A stretch of 64,000 nucleotides of DNA from Sideroxydans sp. CL21 (GTDB lineage Bacteria > Pseudomonadota > Gammaproteobacteria > Burkholderiales > Gallionellaceae). The DNA lies in contig NZ_LR699166.1 of the NCBI RefSeq assembly GCF_902459525.1, positions 1,748,501-1,812,500 of the forward strand. The letters are read 5' to 3'. Shown one piece after another: positions 25,248 to 32,945 of this stretch. The notes under the pieces were generated by a model. That model was not told the origin of the DNA. It did not search any database and worked only from the letters and a program-made list of their open reading frames with translations. The translations under genes were made by a program, and so were the position numbers. Position 1 is the first letter of the stretch. Every line of letters begins with the position of its first letter.

Positions 25248-25314
25248 ATGAGCAGGATTTGCTTTTGTCCAATCGGATGGAGACGAAGTTTTCCTTATAC
25301 TAAAGCACAAAAAC

Positions 25315-26502
25315 TCACACGACAAATTTCTTGGTGGTGGCATTAAGCGCCTGCGCCGCCTCAATCATGCGGTCTGCTTCTTTTATACAAAATTTGGTGA
25401 GATCGGCAACACTCTCCGTTCTGGATTCACTTTCCGACATGCGTGAGAGAACGATGCCCACCAGCATTTGCTGATCGTCGGCGGCTTCACGCACAGCTTC
25501 TACCGAGTGCTTCATGTCTACTGTCGATTTTTCGATTTGAACGAATATTTCAGAAGATGATTTGGCTGCCTGAAGTCCATCCTGAACTGCGATGGCGTTC
25601 TCTTCCGAAATGCTGACTGTGGAAGCGACGTCGGCACTGACTCGTTTCAGAACGGCATCGATGCGTGTAGTGGCCTGCGCAGCCTGCTCTGACAGCTTTC
25701 TAACCTCGTCCGCCACGACGGCGAACCCGCGGCCTTGTTCGCCCGCACGCGCGGCCTCAATGGCGGCGTTGAGGGCGAGCAGATTGGTTTGTTCGGCAAT
25801 GGCACGTATGGCAGACACCGCTGTCTCGACCTCTTTGGCGCTGATCGCAAGACTGCTCGCATTGGCCGATATCTTGCGACTGGCTTCATCCAGTACCGAG
25901 ATGGCTTTTTCAGTATTGGCTACTTGCGATACGCCGTTGCGCACCAGATTGTCGGCGGAAGATGCGCTGTTTCGTGCGGCATCCGACAAAGTGAGGATGG
26001 TGTTGGCAGCATCAGCCATTCCGTTGATGACTTTGATTATTTCCTGCGCATCCTGGCGATATTTCTCCATGTCGCCACCCAGTGTTTGCATGGATGTGCC
26101 AATTTCGCGCGCAGTCGTATCCACAGAGCCGGCAGACTGTGCCACTTCGGTCATGGTCACGCGCAGACTGGTCGCCATTGCGTCAAAACCTTCAGTGATC
26201 TCACCGACTGTATCCGCGCTGCGCAAGCCGCATCCTTCGCGCAAATCGCCTTGGCGGATACGCTCAGATGCGACGGCGACAAGACGCAATTTGCGAACGA
26301 GCAGCCATTCGAGCAGTTTATGGTTGGAAATGCCGATGGTGATGCCGGCGACAATACAACCCACGCAGAACCAGACCAGCATGCCTTCCTTCCAATTAAC
26401 GAAGAAGTTGGCATACAGTGGAAATACCAAACCCATGGTCAGGCCGAAGCCTAAAAATGAGTATTTGAGTTGCCTGAGAATTGAAGGTGAATTGCTAGCC
26501 AC
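25315..26502 (-). CDS. Methyl-accepting chemotaxis protein without periplasmic sensor
   Basis: The 395-residue receptor has two closely spaced helices near the N-terminus (about residues 15-30 and 38-58), leaving almost no periplasmic loop, then a HAMP-like region ([20 protein letters not shown]) and the signalling hairpin. The hairpin tip is [20 protein letters not shown] followed by [18 protein letters not shown], which contacts CheA and CheW. With no external ligand domain it may sense an internal or membrane signal. No che genes lie in the window. It is 93 bases downstream of the TauD-like gene on the same strand but may have its own promoter. Confidence 0.9.
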   Translation of the reverse strand: MASNSPSILRQLKYSFLGFGLTMGLVFPLYANFFVNWKEGMLVWFCVGCIVAGITIGISNHKLLEWLLVRKLRLVAVASERIRQGDLREGCGLRSADTVGEITEGFDAMATSLRVTMTEVAQSAGSVDTTAREIGTSMQTLGGDMEKYRQDAQEIIKVINGMADAANTILTLSDAARNSASSADNLVRNGVSQVANTEKAISVLDEASRKISANASSLAISAKEVETAVSAIRAIAEQTNLLALNAAIEAARAGEQGRGFAVVADEVRKLSEQAAQATTRIDAVLKRVSADVASTVSISEENAIAVQDGLQAAKSSSEIFVQIEKSTVDMKHSVEAVREAADDQQMLVGIVLSRMSESESRTESVADLTKFCIKEADRMIEAAQALNATTKKFVV

Positions 26503-26595
26503 GATTATCCTTTACAGTGGAATTTCTTCAATCGGATTGAAAGCAAGCTTGTCTGTAAGGGTATCGACTTGGATCGTGAAAGCTTTAGCGGATTC

Positions 26596-27468
26596 TCAAG
26601 TGTTCATCCTGTCCAGATAACGTGCGCGATACAGTAAACGCGGCGGCTGGCCAGGGGCGTCGATAAAGGCACTGCGATCATGCAACACATTGTTGCATAG
26701 CAGTCCCATGCCGGGATCGAGGTGAGCCTTGAAGATGTGCGGCGTATCGGACGCAAGCAGGCGTTCCAATGCGGCGACCGCTGCAAGTGTTGCGGCATCG
26801 TGTTTCCATTCGATGCTGCGGGTGCGTGCGGTGTAGCGCATGTGGAGATCTCCGGCAGTATCCAGAGAGAACACCGGGCCGCTCTGCGCGGTACGCACCC
26901 CGTCCGCTTCATCCACACGGTCCGGAATGGTCATCGCATCGGCTTGCATCAACGCCTGAATGTGCTGGGGGTTTTCGTCACGCAACAGCAGGTAGGCCAT
27001 TTCGTGGTCCATCAGCTGGTTCTCGCCGCCGCTGCTGGCATTGCGCACGCAATGCAGCACCATGCCGCGGATAGTGCGTTCCGGCGGGTTGTAATAGCCA
27101 TCGGTGTGCCACTTGATCGGCCTGTCGGTGTAAGGAATGTAGTTCTGTCGCGTACCGTTGTCGAATACGCGGATTTCGGAGATACCGTCTTCACCCGCCA
27201 GCCAGTTGGCATCCAGGTGTTCCAGACCGAATTGGGCGCCCAGCAAGCGCGGGATTTCGGTGTCGGCATCGTGGAAGGGGCTGGCGTAGATCGCCATGTT
27301 GCTGCGGCGAACACACTCGGCCAGCGCATTGTGTTCGATTGGCGTCAGCGCGCGCGGATCATGCACTTCGACGATGAGTTCGTTCACTGATTTTGGCGCG
27401 GAAGCGAGTTTTTGTTCGCGCCAGCGCAGGTAACTTTCGGTATCGCCCAGATCAAAAGGATTTTTCAT
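26596..27468 (-). CDS. TauD/TfdA-family Fe(II)/2-oxoglutarate dioxygenase
   Basis: A 290-residue protein with KWHTDGYY near residues 117-124, giving the HxD half of the iron-binding triad, and a distal NNVLHDRSAF near 265-274 with the third His. The double-stranded beta-helix core and YRARYLDRM ending fit the TauD/GBBH group. Such enzymes hydroxylate substrates next to a sulfonate or amine to release sulfite or a similar product. It is the last gene of the minus-strand operon that starts opposite dsrA, so a sulfur-containing substrate is tempting but unproven. Its ATG is directly next to the stop of the preceding gene. Confidence 0.85.
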   Translation of the reverse strand: MKNPFDLGDTESYLRWREQKLASAPKSVNELIVEVHDPRALTPIEHNALAECVRRSNMAIYASPFHDADTEIPRLLGAQFGLEHLDANWLAGEDGISEIRVFDNGTRQNYIPYTDRPIKWHTDGYYNPPERTIRGMVLHCVRNASSGGENQLMDHEMAYLLLRDENPQHIQALMQADAMTIPDRVDEADGVRTAQSGPVFSLDTAGDLHMRYTARTRSIEWKHDAATLAAVAALERLLASDTPHIFKAHLDPGMGLLCNNVLHDRSAFIDAPGQPPRLLYRARYLDRMNT

Positions 27469-28065
27469 TCAGTCCCCGCTGGTCGAGGCGCGACGGCGCG
27501 ATTTTTTCGGTTCGGCTTCATACAGGCCGCGCAGGGTCTTTTCGACCATCTGTATTGCCTCCGGTGCTTCGAAGCTGATGATCTGATCGATGATCCAGCC
27601 GCTGTCTTTATCGGTCATGATTTCGCCGATGCAATAGGCGAGATAACGATAGAAAGTATAGGCTGGGCCGTTCTCGTCGTAGCCGAATTCGGCGTACTCG
27701 CCGGCGCGCTGGTTGAGCAAATCGATGAAGCGCCGCTTGCACTCCTTGATGTCTTCGACGAGCAGACGGCTGCGGTTCTCGGCATAGGTTTCTGCCACGC
27801 GGTTCGCTAGGTTGCTGGTAAAAATGAACCTGTCCGCCTCCGAAAGTTTGCCATAGGCAATCCGGTCGGCGGAAATGATGAGGAAGAGCGAAAACTCGGC
27901 GAGAAACTCGAAATATTGGGGACCGACCTCAATCTCGAATTTCGCATTGCGCGTGTTTTTCAGGGCATTGTCCGCAATGCGAGAAACGACAAATGCCAAG
28001 GCATCCGAAATCTCTTGCGGAGTACGTTCGCGGCCATCCTTGAACCAGCTGCTTTTGATGCGCAA
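27469..28065 (-). CDS. Conserved hypothetical protein in the dsr-divergent operon
   Basis: A 198-residue, mostly helical cytoplasmic protein. It starts MRIKSSWFKDGRERTPQEIS and includes VGPQYFEFLAEFSLFLIISA and YTFYRYLAYCIGEIMTDKD, with a basic tail KKSRRRAS. I recognise no family; the single cysteine near residue 145 is not in a motif. It is packed between the tandem-TusA gene (three bases upstream) and the dioxygenase gene (abutting), so it is almost certainly co-translated with them. Function unknown. Confidence 0.8.
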   Translation of the reverse strand: MRIKSSWFKDGRERTPQEISDALAFVVSRIADNALKNTRNAKFEIEVGPQYFEFLAEFSLFLIISADRIAYGKLSEADRFIFTSNLANRVAETYAENRSRLLVEDIKECKRRFIDLLNQRAGEYAEFGYDENGPAYTFYRYLAYCIGEIMTDKDSGWIIDQIISFEAPEAIQMVEKTLRGLYEAEPKKSRRRASTSGD

Positions 28066-28068
28066 GGT

Positions 28069-28548
28069 TCAGCCTTTACGAATGTAGAACTCGTGCACGC
28101 CGGCCGCCGCTTCAGCGGTTTCCAACACAGTCATGCCGGTGGCTGAAGCCCAGCCGCCGATGTCGGACTGCACGCCAGGGCAATCGCTGACCAGTTTCAA
28201 CACTTCGCCTGTCTGCATTCCGTTCAGGAGCTTCTTGGCCTCGACGATGGGGCCGGGACAGACTGCGCCGCGTATGTCCAGCGTGACGTTGGCATTGTGT
28301 GCATGTCCTTCGCCTTTCTGGATGTGATAGCCGGTTCCACCATCGGGCATCTTCTCGGCTTTCAGTATCTGGTTGCCGGTCAGCTTCGCCCAGGCGAACA
28401 GGTCATCCTGTGTTCCAGGACAATCCGATATCAGCAGCAACACCTGTCCCGCGGCAAGCTCATCGACCATGCGTTTCGCCCCGATGAGCGGTCTGGGGCA
28501 CGAAAGCCCCTTCATGTCGAGCACTACGTTGACCATATCCATTCCCAT
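28069..28548 (-). CDS. Tandem TusA-domain protein
   Basis: Two TusA domains joined by a short His-containing linker (GEGHAHNAN). The first has GLSCPRPLIGAKR and SDCPGTQDD; the second has GAVCPGPIVEAKK and SDCPGVQSD. Both keep the CPxP sulfur-carrier cysteine and also the second SDCPG cysteine. Starting at 28548 gives 159 residues; AAGGAG lies six bases upstream of that ATG, whereas an ATG at 28554 abuts it. The protein could hold two persulfides at once or pass sulfur internally. It follows the cysteine-free DsrC homologue after a 140-base gap and is nearly contiguous with the next gene. Confidence 0.88.
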   Translation of the reverse strand: MGMDMVNVVLDMKGLSCPRPLIGAKRMVDELAAGQVLLLISDCPGTQDDLFAWAKLTGNQILKAEKMPDGGTGYHIQKGEGHAHNANVTLDIRGAVCPGPIVEAKKLLNGMQTGEVLKLVSDCPGVQSDIGGWASATGMTVLETAEAAAGVHEFYIRKG

Positions 28549-28688
28549 CTTCATCTCCTTATCACCAGCGACTTGCCTGGTGTCGATTTACTGCTTTTGC
28601 TGGTGCCAATTTGGTTCATGGCTTTCTGTTTAGCCAATCGCCTGTGCATGGGGGGGCAGCCATGGCGCACCCATGCCGATGCGTTGTT

Positions 28689-29018
28689 TCAGTATCCGCC
28701 TTTGCCCAGAGGTTGCGGCAATCCGGCGACTTTTGCGGCCTGTTTGGCTGGCCCCATCGGAAACAGATCGTACAAAGCCTTGCTGTCGGCTTCCGGCCAA
28801 AATTCGTTGATGTCCTTCAGCATGTTGCGGAAGTTGGGGGTGTGGCCATGTTCGCGGTACTGTTCGCGCATGTAGTTGATGACTTCCCAGTGTTTGGGTG
28901 TCAGTTCGATCCCTTCGGCGGCCGCGATCACGCTTACCGCTTCCTCGCTAAAGTCAGGTTCCAACAGAAAACCGTCATCATTTGTTTCCAATTCGTTTCC
29001 AGCAACTGTGTATCCCAT
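28689..29018 (-). CDS. DsrC/TusE homologue lacking both redox cysteines
   Basis: 109 residues with the DsrC fold: DGFLLEPDFSEEAVSVIAAA, LTPKHWEVINYMREQYREHG, then LYDLFPMGPAKQAAKVAGLP and the end QPLGKGGY. Canonical DsrC reads KQACKIAGLPKPTGCV; here the inner Cys is Ala and the penultimate Cys region is replaced. It cannot form the trisulfide chemistry of DsrC and probably plays a binding or regulatory role, like the proteins called RspA. AAGGGAAA precedes the ATG. It lies 29 bases after the Cas6-like gene in the operon divergent from dsr. Confidence 0.85.
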   Translation of the reverse strand: MGYTVAGNELETNDDGFLLEPDFSEEAVSVIAAAEGIELTPKHWEVINYMREQYREHGHTPNFRNMLKDINEFWPEADSKALYDLFPMGPAKQAAKVAGLPQPLGKGGY

Positions 29019-29047
29019 TTTTGTTTTCCCTTTCTCTCAATAAAACG

Positions 29048-29650
29048 TCACTCCAGACCGGAGATGACCTTGTACGGCACAAAAATACCGCAGCCAAACT
29101 GCCGTTCCTCACCCAATCCGGAATACTGTATACGTAACGAATCTTCCGGACTGAGGTCATGCAAAACCAGACTGTATCCATTGATTGCGCGCTCGCCATT
29201 TGTCAGGGTGAGGCGTTGGCCGCAGATCAATTTAGCTTCAACCCCCATCTCTGCAAGAGCCGATTCCACTTCTTTCATGAATTCGATTTCATCATCGGCG
29301 CCAGTTACCAAATGCGCATGCAGGGTGGGGTAGTGCGATATCGGTTTTTTTTTGCATGAGCCAAGCTGTATCAAACTGTCTGCCACACGCATTTGTTTCT
29401 GCGCCAGCTCGGAAACGATATCGGCAAGCGCATGCGGCAAGCGCAACACCAGCTTGGCGCGTTTCGGGAGCAACATTCCTTCCTTGCTGGTGGCCATGCG
29501 CAAGGGGATGACGCCAACATTTTCATCTTCCCCGAGTTGTGGGGCGAGCCGAACAAGTTCGTCCCATAATGCATAGGGATACGCGGAGGGTAAAGTTCCG
29601 CCGCTTATGTCGAAAACCACATCGATCATTTCAGTGTGCGGGGCTGTCAC
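29048..29650 (-). CDS. Cas6/Cmx6-like (type I-MYXAN) RAMP-fold protein, not linked to a CRISPR
   Basis: A 200-residue protein whose pattern matches the MYXAN-type Cas6 family: VVFDISGGTLPSAYPYALWD at the start, MLLPKRAKLVLRLP, LHAHLVTGADDEIEFMKEVE, SPEDSLRIQYSGLGE and the closing RQFGCGIFVPYK, a glycine-rich RAMP ending. Cas6 proteins cut CRISPR RNA, but no array, cas1 or effector genes are in the window. The N-terminal segment where the family often has a His (LPxDHxYxL) reads LPSAYPYAL, so the catalytic His may be lost. It sits inside the operon divergent from dsr, overlapping the first gene by four bases. A repurposed RNA- or protein-binding role in sulfur metabolism is inference. Confidence 0.7.
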   Translation of the reverse strand: MTAPHTEMIDVVFDISGGTLPSAYPYALWDELVRLAPQLGEDENVGVIPLRMATSKEGMLLPKRAKLVLRLPHALADIVSELAQKQMRVADSLIQLGSCKKKPISHYPTLHAHLVTGADDEIEFMKEVESALAEMGVEAKLICGQRLTLTNGERAINGYSLVLHDLSPEDSLRIQYSGLGEERQFGCGIFVPYKVISGLE

Positions 29651-29865
29651 TTGCCATTACCTTGTGAGTTGGCCCATTGCAGCATGGTCGCCGCCCATTG
29701 TCCTGCCGTTGCCGGATCGATGTCGAAAATGGTGAAACGTTTGCCCTCACGGATGCGAACTCGTAGCATGCTCATCCCATCCTCTGTATGGTCTATCTGT
29801 TGCAATTCGATCTGTTGCCCCCCCAAAGGGACATGGATCTTGTTCAATTCGGTGATTTTCGCCAT
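29647..29865 (-). CDS. Small conserved-looking protein, first gene of the dsr-divergent operon
   Basis: 72 residues beginning MAKITELNKIHVPLGGQQIE and containing MLRVRIREGKRFTIFDIDP, then a Trp-rich helix (GQWAATMLQWAN). The start at 29865 has AAGGAAA five bases upstream; a longer frame to 29946 adds an unlikely leader. It is predicted as a small cytoplasmic beta protein with a C-terminal helix, without cysteines. Its stop overlaps the Cas6-like gene (ATGA), so the two are coupled. I do not recognise a characterised family. Confidence 0.75.
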   Translation of the reverse strand: MAKITELNKIHVPLGGQQIELQQIDHTEDGMSMLRVRIREGKRFTIFDIDPATAGQWAATMLQWANSQGNGK

Positions 29866-30167
29866 GTTTTTCCTTAAATAACGTCTGATAGGCAGGCAAT
29901 GGAACAGGGGACCCAGTATATGCGCTAAGTCTAGCGCCAATGTCATCCTGATTGGAATACTACTGGGGAAGCGAAAAGTACCCCCCTTAAGGGTTACTTT
30001 GGATAGTCGCTAAGGGTAATAGTTAGGCTTGATGTTGCGCCGTACCATGCGGAACCATTAAGAAACCGGGTCGGTGGTTATGATTCAGTACCAGAGCCCG
30101 TACGACATTTAGGAATTCCAGGCCCCGCCGGGCAATGTAGCTCAACGCGACTTGAAAGGAAAATATC
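29866..30167. other. Divergent regulatory region between the accessory and dsr operons
   Basis: These 302 bases separate two oppositely transcribed sulfur operons and must hold both promoters. The clearest element is the ACCCCCCTTA inverted motif at 29978-29998; a further TAAGGGTA half motif lies near 30012. No clear -10/-35 pair stands out, so an activator-dependent promoter is possible. Confidence 0.5.
29978..29998. promoter_or_regulatory. ACCCCCCTTAWGGGTTA element between the dsr and accessory operons
   Basis: ACCCCCCTTAAGGGTTAC, a gapped inverted repeat with AGTA/ACT at the outside, centred on CTTAAG. It lies 113 bases from the minus-strand start at 29865 and about 170 from dsrA. It repeats the element at 15551 upstream of sat with the same orientation and near-identical spacing to the minus-strand gene. 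Confidence 0.5.
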
Positions 30168-31463
30168 ATGGCAAAAAAAATGTATGACACTCCAAATCTG
30201 GATGAACTGGAAAAAGGTAAATGGCCGAGTTTTGTGACCGGCCTGAAACGGCTCGCCAAAGACAAAGACCTCATGGTCGATCTGCTCGGGCAACTTGAGA
30301 CATCGTACAAGACTCGCAAGGGATACTGGAAGGGCGGTACGGTCGGCGTGTTCGGTTATGGCGGCGGTGTTATTCCGCGCTTTACCGAACTCAAGGATGA
30401 GAACGGCCAGGCCGTTTACAAGGATGCTGCGGAATTTCATACCCTGCGCGTTATGCCACCTCCCGGCATGCACTACGATACCGATACACTGCGTAAATTC
30501 TGTGATATCTGGGAAAAGCACGGCTCGGGCCTGATCGCGTTCCACGGCCAGTCCGGCGACATCATGTTCCAGGGTTGCACTACCGAGAATGTGCAAAAGG
30601 CTTTTGACGAGATCAATGAGATGGGTTTTGACCTGGGCGGCGCTGGCCCTGCGGTACGTACCTCGATGTCTTGCGTAGGTGCGGCACGTTGCGAACAGTC
30701 TTGCTATGACGAGGCAAAAGCGCACCGTGCGGTCCTGAATACATTCCTGGACGATCTGCACCGTCCTTCGTTGCCATACAAATTCAAGTTCAAATTCTCC
30801 GGCTGCCCGAACGACTGCATGAATGCGATACAACGTTCAGACATGGCCGTGATTGGCACGTGGCGCGACAACATCCGTACCGATGAAGGATTGGCCAAGA
30901 AATGGTTCGCCAAGCACGGCATGGATGAGCTGGTGAATGACATTGTTGCGCGCTGCCCGACCAAAACATTTCAGGTCAAGGAACTCAAGAAAATCAAAAC
31001 CGGCGAGCATATCACCAGTGTTGCAGTGAGCGATACGCACGGAATCGAGATCGACAATCAGGATTGCGTACGTTGCATGCACTGCATCAATGTGATGACC
31101 GGCGCATTGGCTCCCGGCAAGGACAAGGGCGCAAGCGTATTGGTTGGCGGCAAGAGTCACCTTAAGATCGGCGGGCTGATGGGAACAGTAGTCATTCCGT
31201 TCATGAAGCTGGAAACTGAAGAGGAAGTCGAGAAGCTGGTCGATTTCGGACAGCGCACCATTGATTTCTTTGCCGAGAACGCGTTGGAACACGAGCGTAC
31301 CGGCGAGATGATCGAGCGTATCGGTTTGGCCAACTTCCTGGACGCGATGGAAGTGGAAGTCGATCCGGCAATGATCAACTCGCCACGCATGAACCCCTAC
31401 GTCCGTACCGACGGTTGGGATGATGAAGTTGCAAAAATCAAAGCCAAAAAGCAAGCAGCCTGA
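30168..31463 (+). CDS. dsrA: Reverse dissimilatory sulfite reductase, alpha subunit
   Basis: The 431-residue DsrA carries the siroheme/[4Fe-4S] cysteines in SCVGAARCEQSCYDEAK and in FSGCPNDCMNAIQ, plus a ferredoxin-like insert DCVRCMHCINVM for an extra cluster. With DsrB it forms the cytoplasmic alpha2beta2 enzyme that, in this oxidative gene setting, turns DsrC-bound sulfane sulfur to sulfite. It heads the dsr operon, preceded by GAAAGGAAAA. The oxidative direction is inferred from dsrEFH and dsrL, the lack of dsrD after dsrB, and co-occurring aprM-sat. Confidence 0.98.
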   Translation: MAKKMYDTPNLDELEKGKWPSFVTGLKRLAKDKDLMVDLLGQLETSYKTRKGYWKGGTVGVFGYGGGVIPRFTELKDENGQAVYKDAAEFHTLRVMPPPGMHYDTDTLRKFCDIWEKHGSGLIAFHGQSGDIMFQGCTTENVQKAFDEINEMGFDLGGAGPAVRTSMSCVGAARCEQSCYDEAKAHRAVLNTFLDDLHRPSLPYKFKFKFSGCPNDCMNAIQRSDMAVIGTWRDNIRTDEGLAKKWFAKHGMDELVNDIVARCPTKTFQVKELKKIKTGEHITSVAVSDTHGIEIDNQDCVRCMHCINVMTGALAPGKDKGASVLVGGKSHLKIGGLMGTVVIPFMKLETEEEVEKLVDFGQRTIDFFAENALEHERTGEMIERIGLANFLDAMEVEVDPAMINSPRMNPYVRTDGWDDEVAKIKAKKQAA

Positions 31464-31474
31464 GGAGATAGAAA

Positions 31475-32560
31475 ATGAATGCACCCGCCCCTGTACAGAT
31501 GCGCAAGCCTAAAGAGACTGGCGTACCGGACAACAAGAAATACCTGCACCCGTTGCTGGCAAAGAACTACGGCAACTGGAAATATCACGATCGTCCCCGT
31601 CCGGGCGTGCTGCACCACGTGTCACACTCAGGTGATGAGGTATGGACAGTACGTGCCGGTACGCAACGCCAGATGGATGTCTATACCATTCGCACGCTTT
31701 GTGATATCGCCGACAAGTTCGCCGAAGGTCGCGTGCGCTTCACCATTCGTTCCAACATCGAGTACATCGTGTCGGAAGAGAAGAAGGTTGCACCGCTGAT
31801 CGCTGAACTGGAAAAGCATGGCTTCCCGGTTGGTGGCACCGGAAACTCGGTGACGATGATCGCACACACCCAGGGTTGGCTGCACTGCGACATTCCGGGT
31901 ACGGATGCATCCGGTGTGGTGAAAGCGCTGATGGACGAACTGATCGAAGAGTTCAAGCAAGAAGAAATGCCGAATCGTGTGCATATGTCCACATCCTGCT
32001 GCGAGATCAATTGCGGCGGACAGGCCGACATCGCCATCATCGTGCAACACACCAAGCCGCCAGTCATTAATCATGACCTGGTTGCCAACGTGTGCGAACG
32101 CCCGGCCGTTGTGGCGCGTTGCCCGGTAGCCGCGATCCGTCCGGCAATGGTGAATGGCAAGCCTTCGCTGGAAATCGACGAGTCGAAATGCATGTGCTGC
32201 GGTGCTTGCTATCCTCCCTGCCCACCGATGCAGATCAACGACCCGGAGAATTCCAAGCTGGCGATCTGGGTAGGCGGCAAAAACTCCAACGCACGCGGCA
32301 AGCCGACTTTCATGAAGATGGTCGCATCCGGATATCCGAACAATGCTCCCCGCTGGCCCGAAGTCGGCGCAGCAGTAAAGAATATCCTTCGCGTTTACAA
32401 GGCGGATGCCCGTCCTTGGGAGCGTATGGCTGACTGGATCGATCGTATCGGCTGGCCGCGTTTCTTTGAAAAGACCGGATTGCCGTTCACCAAGTATCTG
32501 ATCGACGATTGGCGCGGTTCACGTTCCAATCTGAACGCTTCGACGCATATTCGTTTCTAA
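31475..32560 (+). CDS. dsrB: Reverse dissimilatory sulfite reductase, beta subunit
   Basis: A 361-residue DsrB with STSCCEINCGGQADIA as part of the siroheme cluster-binding motif, ARCPVAAIRP, and the ferredoxin motif CMCCGACYPPCPPMQI. It completes the catalytic siroheme site with DsrA and gives the surface where DsrC's C-terminal arm docks. It starts 11 bases after dsrA with GAGGAGAT as ribosome site, and is followed by dsrEFH, as in sulfur-oxidising bacteria. Confidence 0.98.
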   Translation: MNAPAPVQMRKPKETGVPDNKKYLHPLLAKNYGNWKYHDRPRPGVLHHVSHSGDEVWTVRAGTQRQMDVYTIRTLCDIADKFAEGRVRFTIRSNIEYIVSEEKKVAPLIAELEKHGFPVGGTGNSVTMIAHTQGWLHCDIPGTDASGVVKALMDELIEEFKQEEMPNRVHMSTSCCEINCGGQADIAIIVQHTKPPVINHDLVANVCERPAVVARCPVAAIRPAMVNGKPSLEIDESKCMCCGACYPPCPPMQINDPENSKLAIWVGGKNSNARGKPTFMKMVASGYPNNAPRWPEVGAAVKNILRVYKADARPWERMADWIDRIGWPRFFEKTGLPFTKYLIDDWRGSRSNLNASTHIRF

Positions 32561-32574
32561 GCGGGGAGTTCTTG

Positions 32575-32934
32575 ATGAAATTCGGAATCGTCGTCAACGA
32601 GGGGCCATACCAGCATCAAGCCAGCGATTCGGCTTATCTGTTTGCCAAGGCTGCCATTGCCAAAGGGCACGAAGTATGGCGCGTGTTCTTCTACCACGAT
32701 GGCGTCAACAACGCGTCGAAGTTGACTGAGCCACCGCAGGATGACCGGCATATCGTGAATCGCTGGGCAAAGCTGGCTGAAGAGCACAAGGTGGATCTGG
32801 TGGTTTGCGTTGCTGCGGCTTTGCGTCGCGGTATCAAGGAAGAAAACCTGGCCCAGGGTTTCCGTATCTCCGGGCTGGGACAACTGGTGGAAGCCGGAAT
32901 CAAGTGTGACCGTCTGGTCACCTTCGGCGATTAA
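32575..32934 (+). CDS. dsrE: DsrE subunit of the DsrEFH sulfurtransferase
   Basis: Starting at 32575 (GGGGAG upstream) the protein has 119 residues with the DsrE fold: MKFGIVVNEGPYQHQASDSA, ALARK-like helix, and LVVCVAAALRRGI, in which the cysteine is residue 78, the same position as the sulfur-carrying Cys78 of Allochromatium DsrE. The hetero-hexamer DsrE2F2H2 takes sulfane sulfur from TusA-type donors and passes it to DsrC. The presence of dsrEFH marks the oxidative form of the pathway. It lies 14 bases after dsrB. Confidence 0.96.
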   Translation: MKFGIVVNEGPYQHQASDSAYLFAKAAIAKGHEVWRVFFYHDGVNNASKLTEPPQDDRHIVNRWAKLAEEHKVDLVVCVAAALRRGIKEENLAQGFRISGLGQLVEAGIKCDRLVTFGD

Positions 32935-32945
32935 GGAGAGACGAA

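Noticed and set aside
29048-29650. Part of a CRISPR-Cas locus
   Set aside because: No repeat-spacer array and no other cas gene were seen anywhere in the window, so the Cas6-like gene is treated as a solitary homologue.
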